Below are positions 54,210 to 64,000 of a stretch of DNA of 64,000 nucleotides, one piece after another. Within the stretch, counting starts at the first letter, position 1. Each line of letters starts with the position of its first letter. The notes beneath the pieces are model-generated. The model had not been told where the DNA came from and ran no database searches. It saw only the letters and a list, made by a program, of their open reading frames with translations. Position numbers and translations under genes: made by a program. Source of the DNA: Blastobasis lacticolella (Eukaryota > Arthropoda > Insecta > Lepidoptera > Blastobasidae); the NCBI GenBank assembly GCA_905147135.1, contig LR990053.1, positions 10,428,501 to 10,492,500 of the forward strand. Reading direction: 5' to 3'.

Positions 54210-57200
54210 ATTCAGAATATTAGTCGTTACAGCGACTACTAAAACACAAATAAATTCAAATTGATAACATACTTTTCTCTTTCGTTGCTGTAATACGTTT
54301 TCTGCAGGAACTTTATTTGAATCCAGACCCACAAATGCAAAATCCTGTAACAATTTTCCGATTACAATCAAATACCTATGTAGGTATATAGGACAATTTG
54401 AGACGCATAATTATATATCACATTTTCTAATAAAATTACTTTGTGAAAAAGGTTCAAACTAATATATACATTTTCCTTTACCGAATAAAAATATTAATTA
54501 TGTGCTTACCGTTCCCAAGATTTCAATAGTCCTGAACATTTGTATAGAATACTGTCAAAACAATACATTGTTTAGGTCAATATATTATTAGGTATGATTC
54601 CGTAGATAAACTGATTTATTTAACTAATTATCAATATTACTTGAATGTGTTTTAATGTTCCGAAAACATTAACTCACTATGAAAGCGTAGATTAAACTAC
54701 AAATACGTAGGTACCTTTCATAATCTTATATTCTATTATCAATCTCCAATTTATATCTCTGCATTGTATATTTTCAAATCATCAATGTCATTATCAAAAG
54801 GTTTTCATTTTTTGTATATTTGCCAACGTCTTGTAACTTTTTAATGTGGAATTACAATTTAAGTGAGAGACACAATATTATGGGATCCAACTAAACTCCA
54901 TTTTAAAGGTATGTTTCGGGTTTCCTAGCGCGTACATTTGCTTTGACCCGTCAAAATGTATGATAATAACTGCGATAGTTTAAAATATTAGGTACTCCTA
55001 ATCAAGTAATGCGTGGCTGGAGAAGATCGCTCTTAATGTAAGGCAGAAAGTTCGAGACAAAATGGAGGTACTCGTATGTATGTACTTAGGTACTTATAAT
55101 TATAGTATTTATATAGTGCTTAGGCACACAATACTGAACTTTTCTTTCCCGTATTGGGCTCTACAGCAATCAGAGAAAGTGCCGTACACAAACCGCTAAC
55201 GATGACTTTGTTTAAATCATCTACAATACATGTTCAAGGCCAGTGATCATGGTGTGCTTAGGTATATTAGATGTCAACATTGAATAATGCACATGGACTT
55301 ATTATTATCGTAGTAATAATATTATTATCTTAATAATAAATCCATGAAAATGGTCATTGGCTAATTCGGCATCTCTACATCTACGTCGTCTCTACATCGG
55401 AGCGTTAACTACATTATATAGCTCAACTGTAGAGTAAATTATTTTGAAGAGTAAGTTAATGCAGCATATATTAAAATCAGATAAAATTTGTTTATTTTAT
55501 TTTTTATTAATTCTGAAGAGGCCGAATTAATTTTTTATAGGTAATTTTTGACGTGAGATTTGTTAATAATGAGAAAAGATTTGATTGTTTGTCGTTTTGA
55601 TTGTTTTTCACAAAAATATAAAAAAATCTGCGCTTATTTTGGTTTCATTGACGACTATAGCACTTGATTTTTGAAATGCAATTTTGAAATTACGTAATCA
55701 CAAGTCACACCGGAGGTGAGATACATAGGGGAGCTCCTACGACCGTCACCTTGAAAAAGTTGCAGGGAACCACTAGATGAAATGCAGACGTCTTTCGCTC
55801 ACAGAGGAGGCATTGATAGAATCCTGTCTTCATCGGGATATAAAGAAAGGATATAGGATAAAAAGATTATCAGAGACTGTGCCAGGCTAAAAGCTAGGCA
55901 TCTTGATTAAACAAAGTTAGTAGTTATTTTGTTGTTACTAGCGATGACCTGTAATTCGCTTGTTGGTCCTAAAATAACATTTACCTATTATGTTTTACAT
56001 AGCTGTTAGTATTCTAAGAAACTATAAAAAGAAGTTCATGGTATTGTATATTTTATCCTTGTTGGACATTTCACAGATGATGTTGTCCTAAGTGTAGAAA
56101 AACAAAAGATAAGCTAGTTTTCTCTAAAATATTTCCCTACTTCCGCACACAAATATCAGAACTGATAATAATGTGGACTAATTAAGTAGGTGCATTAATA
56201 ATCGAATACTGATAAACGGCTAAATAAACAACCGGAAATGCCTGAATGGTTAGAGTTTCTTAGCTCGCATCCTTTATCCACCAGGTGTTCCCAATATCTA
56301 TACACTCAAGCCTTATCTATACCGATACCTCTATTCCCTATCAATACGTGGAAAGTTACCAAACAGATAACTGGATTTGCCAATTTTATATGCGTATTAT
56401 ACTGTCCCACATTAGTCATACTATGTAAAAATAAATATCGTATTTTTTCTATTGACACGACAAGGCATTTACCTGGAAATATATTTGATAGGAATTCTCC
56501 GGTTTTTTATGTTAACAACTTTTACACGTAATTTTCTAAACACACATTAGGTATATTACTTTATCAACGACCAAATAATAAAACCTGCCAGAACTCGTAT
56601 TCAGCAGAAATCGCCGATAAAAACAACTCTATCAGATAACCGAGGATGTTTAGCATAAAAAAAATTGGATAATGTAAATATACACATCACATTTACGACT
56701 CACGGATGTTCACTGAATGGTGTGTGTTTATTGGTTTGGTTTTCGCGTTTTCACTCGTATAGAATGGTCACTGATGTGAAATAACACTGCTTTTGTGTTA
56801 CAATATTAGATAACTCTGCACCCACATCGTAGGATCCACACAGAACTGTCCCTAAAAATTGTGGAGCTGTCATCTGGGCTCTTTCCTGTTAGACAAGGTG
56901 AAAGAAACGTTAATGTTTGTGAAATAACGCTTATATTAGCTGTAGGGTTATACGCTAACCAGGGAAACATGCGCAGTGGTGCAGTGCGCAAGATATTGAT
57001 TGCAATCATATGTATGGAGGGAAAGTGGCGGGAATTTCGTTTAATACTCTGTGGTGTACTCCATAGGTTGGTTGGGTACTCTATTCCTTATTCAGATTTA
57101 TGTACAAACGCGGCAACTAAAACATTTTTAAAATAAACTAAACAGACATTTGGTCGCCATCCCACCAAGTAACGATGAGTCCGAACTTCCGAAGATAGAA

Positions 57201-57555
57201 TATTCTTGTCTAAAAACAGCCTGCTGTTCACTCTAGTCTTAAAATGTCCAGATGATTATAACCTGACTGACCTGTGTCCATGGAACACATTCGGAGCCAG
57301 CGAGTTGTATTTCGATTTCGAATATCCTACCACATCATCGTATCATCAACCACTTAGATAGTTCTAACAACTTTGTTACGATAAAGTTGTCTATCTGTGT
57401 CGATAAGTGTCTTTGTCATTACATAGTTTAGTAACACGGAAGACCAGGTTGATCTAGACGTCGAACTGCAGCGTGATTTAATTTTGTCACCACCCCAAGT
57501 AAAGCAACTTGTCAAAAATAAATGGCTTGTAATATTTTATAATACTTGCAATTGA
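54210..57555. other. Intronic filler, 3.3 kb
   Basis: At 55760-55900 gcagggaaccactagatgaa and ttcgctcacagaggaggcat resemble dispersed retroelement text. Opposed open frames at 56806-57136 look like chance. No exon with splice sites was found on either strand. Confidence 0.35.
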
Positions 57556-57559
57556 TATT

Positions 57560-57770
57560 TAATAGTGGACCCAGCGCGACTTCGTGCGCGTAAACTAGCA
57601 CTACTTTACCCCTACCTACCCTTTCTTGCTTATACACCTTCCTCTTGAATCACTATATCTATTGTTGAAAACCGCATTAAAATCCGTTGCGTAGTTTAAA
57701 AGATCTAAGCGTACATAGATACATAGGAACAGACGGCAAGAAGCGACTTTGTTTTATACTATTTATAGAT
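57560..57770 (+). repeat. 'gcgacttcgt' dispersed element, best copy
   Basis: In order: cccagcgcgacttcgtgcgc, tacccctacctacc, ccttcctcttgaatcactat, aaaatccgttgcgtagttta, aagcgtacatagatac and agaagcgactttgttttata. It lacks obvious TIRs. I recognise it as a repeat type common in moth genomes but not its class. Confidence 0.65.
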
Positions 57771-57854
57771 TGTAAGAATTTGCAAAATTAAGTGCGTACT
57801 ATTTGAAGTTTCCTTATTAAATAAATAAGTACCTAAATAAATAAACTTGAGCAT

Positions 57855-58040
57855 CCTATGCATTACATCCCATAACAGTCAACTGCCGGACTTAGGACCT
57901 CTCCCATTAGGGATAATGATCCACTAATGAGTGGAGAGTTTTGTTTGTGTGTTAAATACACAACAGAAAGGACTGCAGCCCATTTTCTGGAATACGGAGA
58001 TCCCAGCTGGTCTGCCTCTAAGTCTTGACGTTTAAGACAT
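57855..58040 (-). repeat. Family C fragment, reverse
   Basis: The complement contains gatctccgtattccagaaaa, tgggctgcagtcc and ggagaggtcctaagtccggc, ending agttgactgttatgggatgt; diverged. Confidence 0.5.
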
Positions 58041-58071
58041 AGTCACTTTGTATGACACCTGTGAGTCGAAA

Positions 58072-58364
58072 GCACGGCTAGCACAAGTGAAGACGTTGTG
58101 TAGCTCGCGCCACGAGAGAGCCTTTGTTTCCTTCTCTCAATACGAAGATGAAAGAGATAGCAGTATATGTAAAAAGAAAGAAAGAAAGAAAGAAGACATT
58201 TATTACACGTAGACACCACGACACGACAATTAGGTACAACAAAAAAAACAAGGTAATAAGAGTACATAAAAAAATAAAAATTATATAATTATATATGATT
58301 AATTAATTATATGTGTCGCACCTTATCTCGCTTGTCGCGCGCCGAGCACACTTGTGCTTGTGCT
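58072..58364. mobile_element. Second copy of the 'gcacggctagcacaag' MITE, interrupted
   Basis: The left end gcacggctagcacaag (58072-58087) is intact and the right end is decayed (cttgtgcttgtgc, 58351-58363). Inside, ctctcaatacgaagatgaaa..gagatag matches the core of 32073-32213 in the other orientation. A (GAAA)n run and ~120 bases of unrelated AT-rich DNA (58170-58300) have been added. Confidence 0.65.
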
Positions 58365-61014
58365 GTTTTATGTTTATCTCTTATTACCTATTTACTTTAA
58401 AATATCCTGTACTATATGTTTATGCTTGCACGAGTGTACGAGTTTGAGTGATGGATATCCACTTGTAATCTCCCTATGCTAATGAAAACCGACGTTAGGT
58501 AATTGAGAATAATGACTGAAGTGAAAATACCTACGGTACAACGAGTTACTTTTAAAAGTACCTACCTTTATTCTACCCATTAACAATAACAAGTGTTGCC
58601 TAATATAAAGTGTAAGTACCTAAGTTACTTTATTGAATTAAATAAATAAATACCAAATGGTTCGAAGTTCACCTGATGTGACACCAGTGGCGTTTGTGTG
58701 TAGTGTGTGTTATGTGTTTGTGAAATGTGTGTTTACACACATAATTATTTATTATAACCATATATTTGATTACCTATCTATTATATATTCATAGCATATT
58801 TGTCCGTGCGTCACTCAGCAGGCCTCACAGAAAACCAGCGCTTCGGTTTACGCTGAAGCAAAAAGCTGAGTGAGGTCCCTTTCATACACAAAATACACAC
58901 AAAACACACCCGTATGCAACGGCATTGTACCTACCTACCTACGTAATAAATGTAACCTTGATTTTGTTTCTTCGTTTGTGAATGTAGGTACTACGCTTAG
59001 TACCTACCTATTATGTGTTGTTCTTGTCGTTTTAATGTTATTTTATTATTGTCGTGTTTTTTCTGTGTGAATATTATTTTTATACTATAATTTTTTTTTT
59101 GTCAGATCAGTTGACACTCTTTGTGTAGGCATTCTAATGTAAAAATATTAAAAGTAAAGTAAAGTAAATATAATATCTAAATGTAAAGTAAAAAAATATA
59201 GGTGCATGCAATACATATGCTAGCAACGACTCTATTACAGAGATCAGCTTATATATTTCCGAACTAGATAGGTACCAAATAGCGAATATGCAGCAGCACA
59301 ATACCGAGAAATTTCAAGGTCAAGGGTGCGATTCGAAAATCGATACAGCATCCGAGTGTTTTCCAAGTACATTGCCCGCCTAATAGCTGGCGTAGAAAAA
59401 TTGAGAGCAAACGGCCGCGCGATGTAGGTCTACATTGCGATAGCATAGCGTCGTTTGGGATGACGTCAAAGCAAATGTCAATGGACGCTCCACTGCTGCG
59501 TCATTTGGGAGGGGGTTCATTCATGTTTTGCAGAGACCCAGGAGTAACGTTTGCATTCTATGCCAGGAGATAGAAGCTCTGTATTTACACTCAAAGAATT
59601 AATTGATAATTTAGTCTGCTTTATGAAATGCCGTCCACGACCTATGATCAAAGGTATAATTAGTTCCAGTAAGATAAGTGTGTGGCAATATACCTACTTT
59701 GCGATGTCAAATGCCTGTATTGGCCGCCCAACAAGGCATGATTGCGATGTTTAGTTCCTGCTTGAAGGATAGCTACTGATACTATTACTTGTGTTACTTG
59801 CTTGTCCGTGTTGTATTTTAATAAATAAAGTACGGAGAATATTATAAAGTCACTTCATTACATGCACCGACAAGCGAAGTGGTGGAAGAAAGAGTAGGGA
59901 AGCGGACCCTGAGAAGCTGGGATTGACCGCTTGAATAATGATGATGGATGGTGATGACTTCATGACATGCACGAGGCAGCTTAGTCCTCACACTGACATC
60001 ACGCTTTCCTTTTCTTGTTCGAAATCGGTTCAGAATTTAAGGAATTGGCTTCGATTAACTCCACAATCGATAAACAAACAAACACATCGTCCCTCATTCC
60101 AATATCGAAATGGATTCGCTATCATTTATTATACGGCGATAGCTGGCGACCGACAGACCATAAACAAGTCCTTGTTTGAATCAATTCATGAATGATTCAG
60201 ACTACGACAAACAAACAAACATAGGGATTAGAAGCGAACTAAACCTATCGCATATCATCGGAAAGGAGCGAGGAACAAATATGCAAATAAGAAATACCTA
60301 TGAATATGATGCCTATTGATCCGCGGCCAGAAAATATAAACAACTAAAACAGTGAAAAACACTCGATGGATATCGTAATTTATGTATTTATCGAAACCAT
60401 AGTCTCATAAACATTATCATAGCCACGTTCATCCCGGTAATGGTAATTGGACCAAATGATAACAAAGATAAGGAATGATGTACTTGCATACTTACATTTG
60501 TGGCTTGACACGAATATTTTTATTGTTTCGTTACATTTGATGGCAATGATACACACGTTCGTTACATTTGATGGTAATTCAATCGCTATGGAAAACCTTC
60601 CATCTGTCATAGAATTAGATAGAAGACCTTAGACTACCCCAATGATTCACTTGTCTATTAATTGTATACTACCAAACTGGACAGTAGAGATGCACCCCAT
60701 CCGTACCTATTCGAGTTCATTGGTTAAGCATATCTAGCATCATTTAAATTGATTTTATTTATTTGTATTGCCTAAGGAGGGAGGCACATGGTCAGACAGT
60801 CTAGCTGACTGATGCCTTTGAGGTACCTATAGTTTTAACATGATATTTGAAAAATCCCAAGTTACGAGTATAATGCAAAGGAAATACTTCGGTATGGAGA
60901 TCATTCCATTACCGGCACTGGCGCTGTAAAAAGGCTCGAGATGCCCATACGTTAGTTGGATGCCAGACAGACATCTAGAAGAAGTCAATATGTTATATTT
61001 AATCGAATACTAAC
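58365..61014. other. Intron between exons c and b, filler
   Basis: Holds a nested palindromic repeat at 58811-58873 (tcactcagc with gctgagtga, and an inner cagcg..cgctg), runs of tacctacc at 58927-58942, and a direct repeat cgttacatttgatgg at 60530 and 60560. No exon was found. Confidence 0.35.
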
Positions 61015-61114
61015 TCGTCATTGCTGATGGATATGGTAGCTCGCAGCGCCTTGTGCACCTGCAGCGAGAGCCGCGGCGCCACCACCGGTATGGCCAGGTA
61101 CTCCAGCTCAGGAT
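61015..61114 (-). CDS. Internal exon of the long minus-strand gene (exon b)
   Basis: Minus strand: acceptor gctatccctcctctag, donor gacga|GTTAGT. It is 100 bases: two bases completing an Asp codon, 32 codons and two bases over. It reads PELEYLAIPVVAPRLSLQVH, then KALRATISISND. This is the most structured-looking stretch of the gene: a hydrophobic beta-like run (YLAIPVVAP) then an amphipathic helix (LSLQVHKALRA). Entry phase fits the exit of 61607-61731 and exit phase fits 46470-46592. It ends in Ser/Asn/Asp leading into the disordered linker of exon c. I do not recognise the family. Confidence 0.8.
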
Positions 61115-61255
61115 CTAGAGGAGGGATAGCTAAATCAACAACCAAAGTAGTCCAAATTTACGTATGTAAATGCGAAAGTAATTCTGTCCTTCTCTTTTCA
61201 CATCTTAACTTTAGGTAACTTTTGCCATTTTTTTTAGATATAGGACAATATATTG

Positions 61256-61428
61256 ATGCTAGAGCAACACAGCGTAGGTAGGCTACCCACAAGGTGGACC
61301 TATGACCTGGTAAAGATCGCAGATACCATCTAGACGCAGAAGGCACACGGCCGGCCTTTGTGGATATCTTTGGGGGAGGCCTATGCCCAGAAGTGGGCGT
61401 CTTTCTTTTGATATGATGATGATGATGA
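61256..61428 (+). mobile_element. RTE-type retrotransposon ORF tail with (GAT)n
   Basis: The plus-strand frame reads LEQHSVGRLPTRWTYDLVKI, ADTI, one TAG, then HGRPLWISLGEAYAQKWASF and TGA at 61409-61411, followed directly by (GAT)n. These are the 'GRPPTRW.DDLVK..G..W' and 'LW.SLGEAY.QQW' landmarks of RTE-like ORFs. It lies in the 492-base intron between exons a and b, antisense to the host gene. One internal stop shows it is inactive. Confidence 0.85.
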
Positions 61429-61606
61429 AAGCAACATGTTATTTCTAAAATTATGTTAAATTCGAAACTCATACTTATTTCGTTCTTAATCCGCAGTGTC
61501 GCAATGACCGATTTTTTAAATTCTCATTTATGTACCTATCTATTTCATTTGTAGTATGTGCAATAAAGTATTTGTTTACTGTCAAGGTGGCCAGGAAATA
61601 ACTTAC

Positions 61607-61731
61607 CATGATCAACGATTGAACAGAGTCCTGCATCGGACACGGAGCGGCCTCTCGTCCTCAGGCCAGGTCCGTCCTTCCTGAAGTACCCCCAGTGCCT
61701 CGCCACGGATGACCGCAGCAGACGGTTGAAC
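61607..61731 (-). CDS. Internal exon of the long minus-strand gene (exon a)
   Basis: Minus strand: acceptor preceded by a pyrimidine-rich tract (ttccctactgacatttctgtgtgtcaag), donor catg|GTAAGT. It is 125 bases, one base in and one base out. It reads FNRLLRSSVARHWGYFRKDG, then PGLRTRGRSVSDAGLCSIVD and H. The Arg-rich segments and RTRGRSVSD look like basophilic-kinase/14-3-3-type sites, so this is probably a cytosolic regulatory segment. This is the most upstream exon I can place. An earlier exon, ending with two bases, must lie beyond 64000 or was missed between 61740 and 64000. An ATG just upstream in another register (MSRF) could be read as a start, but the acceptor context argues for an internal exon. 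Family not recognised. Confidence 0.8.
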
Positions 61732-61739
61732 CTTGACAC

Positions 61740-62734
61740 ACAGAAATGTCAGTAGGGAACGGAGTGACGTCAGCATTCGCAAAGCGCGGGGGTGTGGAGA
61801 GTAGCAGCTTAAGAAAACTGGGGTAGAGGTAAAAACTGGTGCAGGGGTAGATCCCAGAGTGCCTTTTTGCAGATTATTGAGAAAGACAGTAAAACTATTA
61901 ATTTATATATATTAATAATTTAATTTTTAATGTTATATATTTTTGTATACAAACTTTGGCTGTACATTGTAACTACCTTTGCTTAACCCTATTGTCAATC
62001 ATATTCAAAATTCTAATATTAAAACTTATTCATTATTCACCTACCTATTACGTTGATTTTGAACTACAGTCCACTCTTTATCATGTTAAGCTTACCCTGA
62101 AGTCTATGGCCGAAGAAAGTAGGCCTGAACAATGTCCAGCTTAGATAAACATATTTATTACCTACTCTAAAATTTTATTTTCAAATCTCTCAGAAAAATT
62201 AAAAATAAAGACAGAATCCTGCGAACAACATACTGACGCACGCAAAATTACGGAATGCTGTGTTACACGCACAGCAACACACGATCACACGCACAAATTG
62301 ACTAGTAAACTACAACGAAAACGGCGTCATGTCACTGTTGACGCCTCATCTTTATATCTTATTTGATTAGAGTCATCATTATCTACATAATATATGTATT
62401 TATTCTGCTAACGTCACACTTATTAAAACCAATTAGCAATTTCTTACCGTTGATGACTGTGAGTTATTCGTCCCAATTAATTTTGTACATTATGTTCGTT
62501 TTAACTTAGTCCTCCTTTTAAATGCTTTTGAACGTGGTAAGAGTTTGAATTTTTGGTACCACTATATAAAAATGTATAAAGAGTATGTATGTATGTAATC
62601 TCTTCATAGCATCAATTTATAACATTACAGGAAATAAAAATAAAGTTTATAATTCAAGGCGAGGTGATCTCACAACGGGATACCAAACAAAGCCTGGTTA
62701 TAACTAAAAGGCATTTCAGTTTGTCAGGTCCAGG
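61740..62734. other. Upstream intron, filler
   Basis: A GTAAGC at about 62086 on the minus strand closes a 44-base acceptor-bounded segment, but the phase needed to join exon a contains a stop. A second GTAAGA is at 62446. Neither is called. Otherwise AT-rich. Confidence 0.35.
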
Positions 62735-63300
62735 GATCCAAATGAGGCGTCGGTGAACTAATGAGTAGCGGGTCAGACTTGTAAGCGAAAGGTACTGGGT
62801 TCGATTCCAAGGACCGCCATGTATCAATGAAATAAATAAATATGCTTGGACAAATTCACACAGCGCCATCTAGCCCCAAAGTTGGCAAAGCTTGTGTCAT
62901 GGGTGTTACATAACTAATAAACTTCTAATATATTTTTCTTTAAAATACATACTTAATGTACATAGTACACCCAGACCCGTAAAAAAAATTTAAATTCATC
63001 ATTTCAATTTCCGCTTGGCCGGGAATTGTACCCGGGACCTCTACGTGACAGACCGGCATATAATTCCACTGAATCACACAGGTCGTCATATCAACGACCT
63101 TTTCAAAGATGTAGGTACATTAGTTGAACACTAACCGATGCTCTTACGGTAAAGGAAAACAACCTGCGCATTCCGGCGACTAAAAGTGTAATCATTATTC
63201 AATCTGGTTCCCATGATAACATTGTCACGGAGGTCAGATGACAGTCGCTCTATTGTAATTACCTGAACTGCCAGTGATCCAACAGTTCAGATAGGTAATT
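62735..63300 (+). mobile_element. SINE family A split by a nested SINE
   Basis: The head is at 62735-62830 (A region gtcggtgaactaatgag, B box gggttcgattcc at about 62799-62810). The body resumes at 63089 (cgatgctcttacggtaaagg, attcaatctggttccc, cggaggtcagatgacagtcg). The two halves are continuous when 62831-63088 is removed. The GC tail is missing. Confidence 0.8.
62831..63088 (-). mobile_element. Nested tRNA-derived SINE (second family) with 9-bp TSD
   Basis: Inserted in the SINE above between tatcaatga (62822-62830) and tatcaacga (63089-63097), a 9-base duplication with one later change. On the minus strand it starts tgacgacctgtgtgattcag, has B box gggtacaattccc and ends in (TATT)n. It shares its head with 33505-33620. 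Order of events: family A inserted first, this family later. Confidence 0.8.
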
Positions 63301-63342
63301 TGTTTGTTCCATTTAGGTTTCTGGGGTTTACTGTGCCAAAAT

Positions 63343-63452
63343 GTCCACAGCACGAAATTGTCCACTGTATTGAAACGTCCATTTTAAATGCCGACTCTAC
63401 CGTAGCGATACGTCCACTCTACCAAATGTCCACTGAATCGAAATGACCACCG
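63343..63452 (+). repeat. Degenerate tandem repeat of a 'aaatgtccact' word
   Basis: Units: aaaatgtccacagcacg, aaattgtccactgtattg, aaacgtccattttaaatgcc, gatacgtccactctacc, aaatgtccactgaatcg, aaatgaccaccgtacc. Spacing is ~17-20 bases. Two more units occur at 63908-63958 (tcaaaatgtccactgtct, taaaatgtccacttttt). Confidence 0.7.
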
Positions 63453-63619
63453 TACCGCCTTTTTCCCTTTGATACAAAGAGAAAAATATACATATATGAA
63501 TTGGATACTTAAGAAAAAGACTTGCATGTAAATACAAATTTAACGTAAACAGTACCTATAGTTCATTCTCAGGCCAAATGTAGATGCTTTTGTACACCTC
63601 TAGCCACCCTATTTAGTTA

Positions 63620-63840
63620 GTGTTTTATGTTACTCAATGACAAACGAGCAAAGAGCTCATCGATAAAATTACAGCTGTAACTATCGCTTGCTGCCGCACA
63701 TGTACGATTCATCTAGATAGGTTTCTGGTAACAAAACTGCAGAATCGCAGGTGGTCGTCTGTCACTGTTAGGTAGGACTAGATGATATGCCTCATGCATG
63801 TAGTTATGCTGGCTGGCTATCTTATCCTTCAAACTGGAAC
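63620..63840. repeat. Family-B-like dispersed repeat copy
   Basis: gttactcaatgacaaacgag and tgcagaatcgcaggtggtcg match 24515-24660. gctatcttatccttcaaact matches the complement of 13379-13410. It lies between the two parts of the 'tgtccact' repeat, so it may have inserted into that array. Confidence 0.5.
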
Positions 63841-64000
63841 AAGACAACGCAAGCCACGGCGGGCGAAATAAATAAGGGGGTAGTAGTACCCATCCAAAGC
63901 CAGAACTTCACATGGTCCACTGAGTCAAAATGTCCACTGTCTTAAAATGTCCACTTTTTCTATTTCTCCTTTCCTCCTACTAATTCAACTAATATTATAA

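Noticed and set aside
62085..62140. Possible upstream exon of the long gene (44 bases, acceptor taag, donor GTAAGC, minus strand)
   Set aside because: The only phase that joins the exon at 61607-61731 contains a TAG; the other frames do not fit.
1..64000. CRISPR arrays, bacterial operons, phage or prophage, rRNA
   Set aside because: No evenly spaced repeats with unique spacers, no Shine-Dalgarno-led gene arrays and no rRNA-like conserved text. The sequence is eukaryotic in every respect.

Overview
The window looks like nuclear DNA of a lepidopteran insect, most likely a moth. It is AT-rich and gene-poor. It is full of degraded retroelement pieces, tRNA-derived SINEs with (GAT)n tails and fold-back DNA elements, and the word GTAGGTA/TACCTAC recurs throughout. 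Open frames are short and are broken by consensus GT..AG introns. There are no bacterial gene arrays, rRNA genes, tRNA genes or CRISPR arrays. The species and the order-level call are inferences from repeat style and codon-scale reading, not from a database match.

Real coding sequence is scarce. (1) Four short exons on the minus strand (61607-61731, 61015-61114, 46470-46592, 10853-10960) have consensus splice sites and mutually compatible phases. They read as one gene at least 51 kb long, with introns of about 0.5, 14.4 and 35.5 kb, open at both ends of what I can see. Its product is a serine/glycine/alanine-rich, phospho-site-rich polypeptide that I cannot name. (2) A complete four-exon plus-strand gene (20093-21330) encodes a 153-residue protein of unknown family. 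It lies antisense inside the 35.5 kb intron. (3) A probable two-exon minus-strand gene (30378 down to 27873) encodes a basic 157-residue protein. It lies in the same intron on the same strand as the host. (4) Possible but weaker exons lie at 39431-39597, where the splice acceptor sits inside a duplicated SINE target site, and at 15579-15734.

The rest is intronic or intergenic DNA made largely of mobile-element debris. Non-LTR pieces: a 5'-truncated jockey/CR1-like reverse transcriptase tail (5443-6535), further ORF tails (9055-9531 and 12795-12920), an RTE-type endonuclease fragment (32765-33420) and RTE ORF tails (18846-18965 and 61256-61428). SINEs: a tRNA-derived family (family A) with eight copies or fragments, and a second tRNA-derived family nested in it near 63 kb. 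Family C is a repeat whose 3' end is recognisably the end of an RTE open reading frame. Family B is an abundant 300-bp repeat, with two copies at 36976 and 52401 about 97-98% identical. DNA transposons: five fold-back/MITE-like elements (one family twice), a hAT-like element and a broken Tc1-like transposase.

The parts hang together as a typical large-intron insect locus: a long host gene whose introns hold two small genes and successive generations of retroelements. I found no clearly new biological system. The items most worth a second look are the unnamed nested genes, the TSD-duplicated splice acceptor, the visible LINE-to-SINE tail sharing, and several perfect 13-20 bp hairpins.
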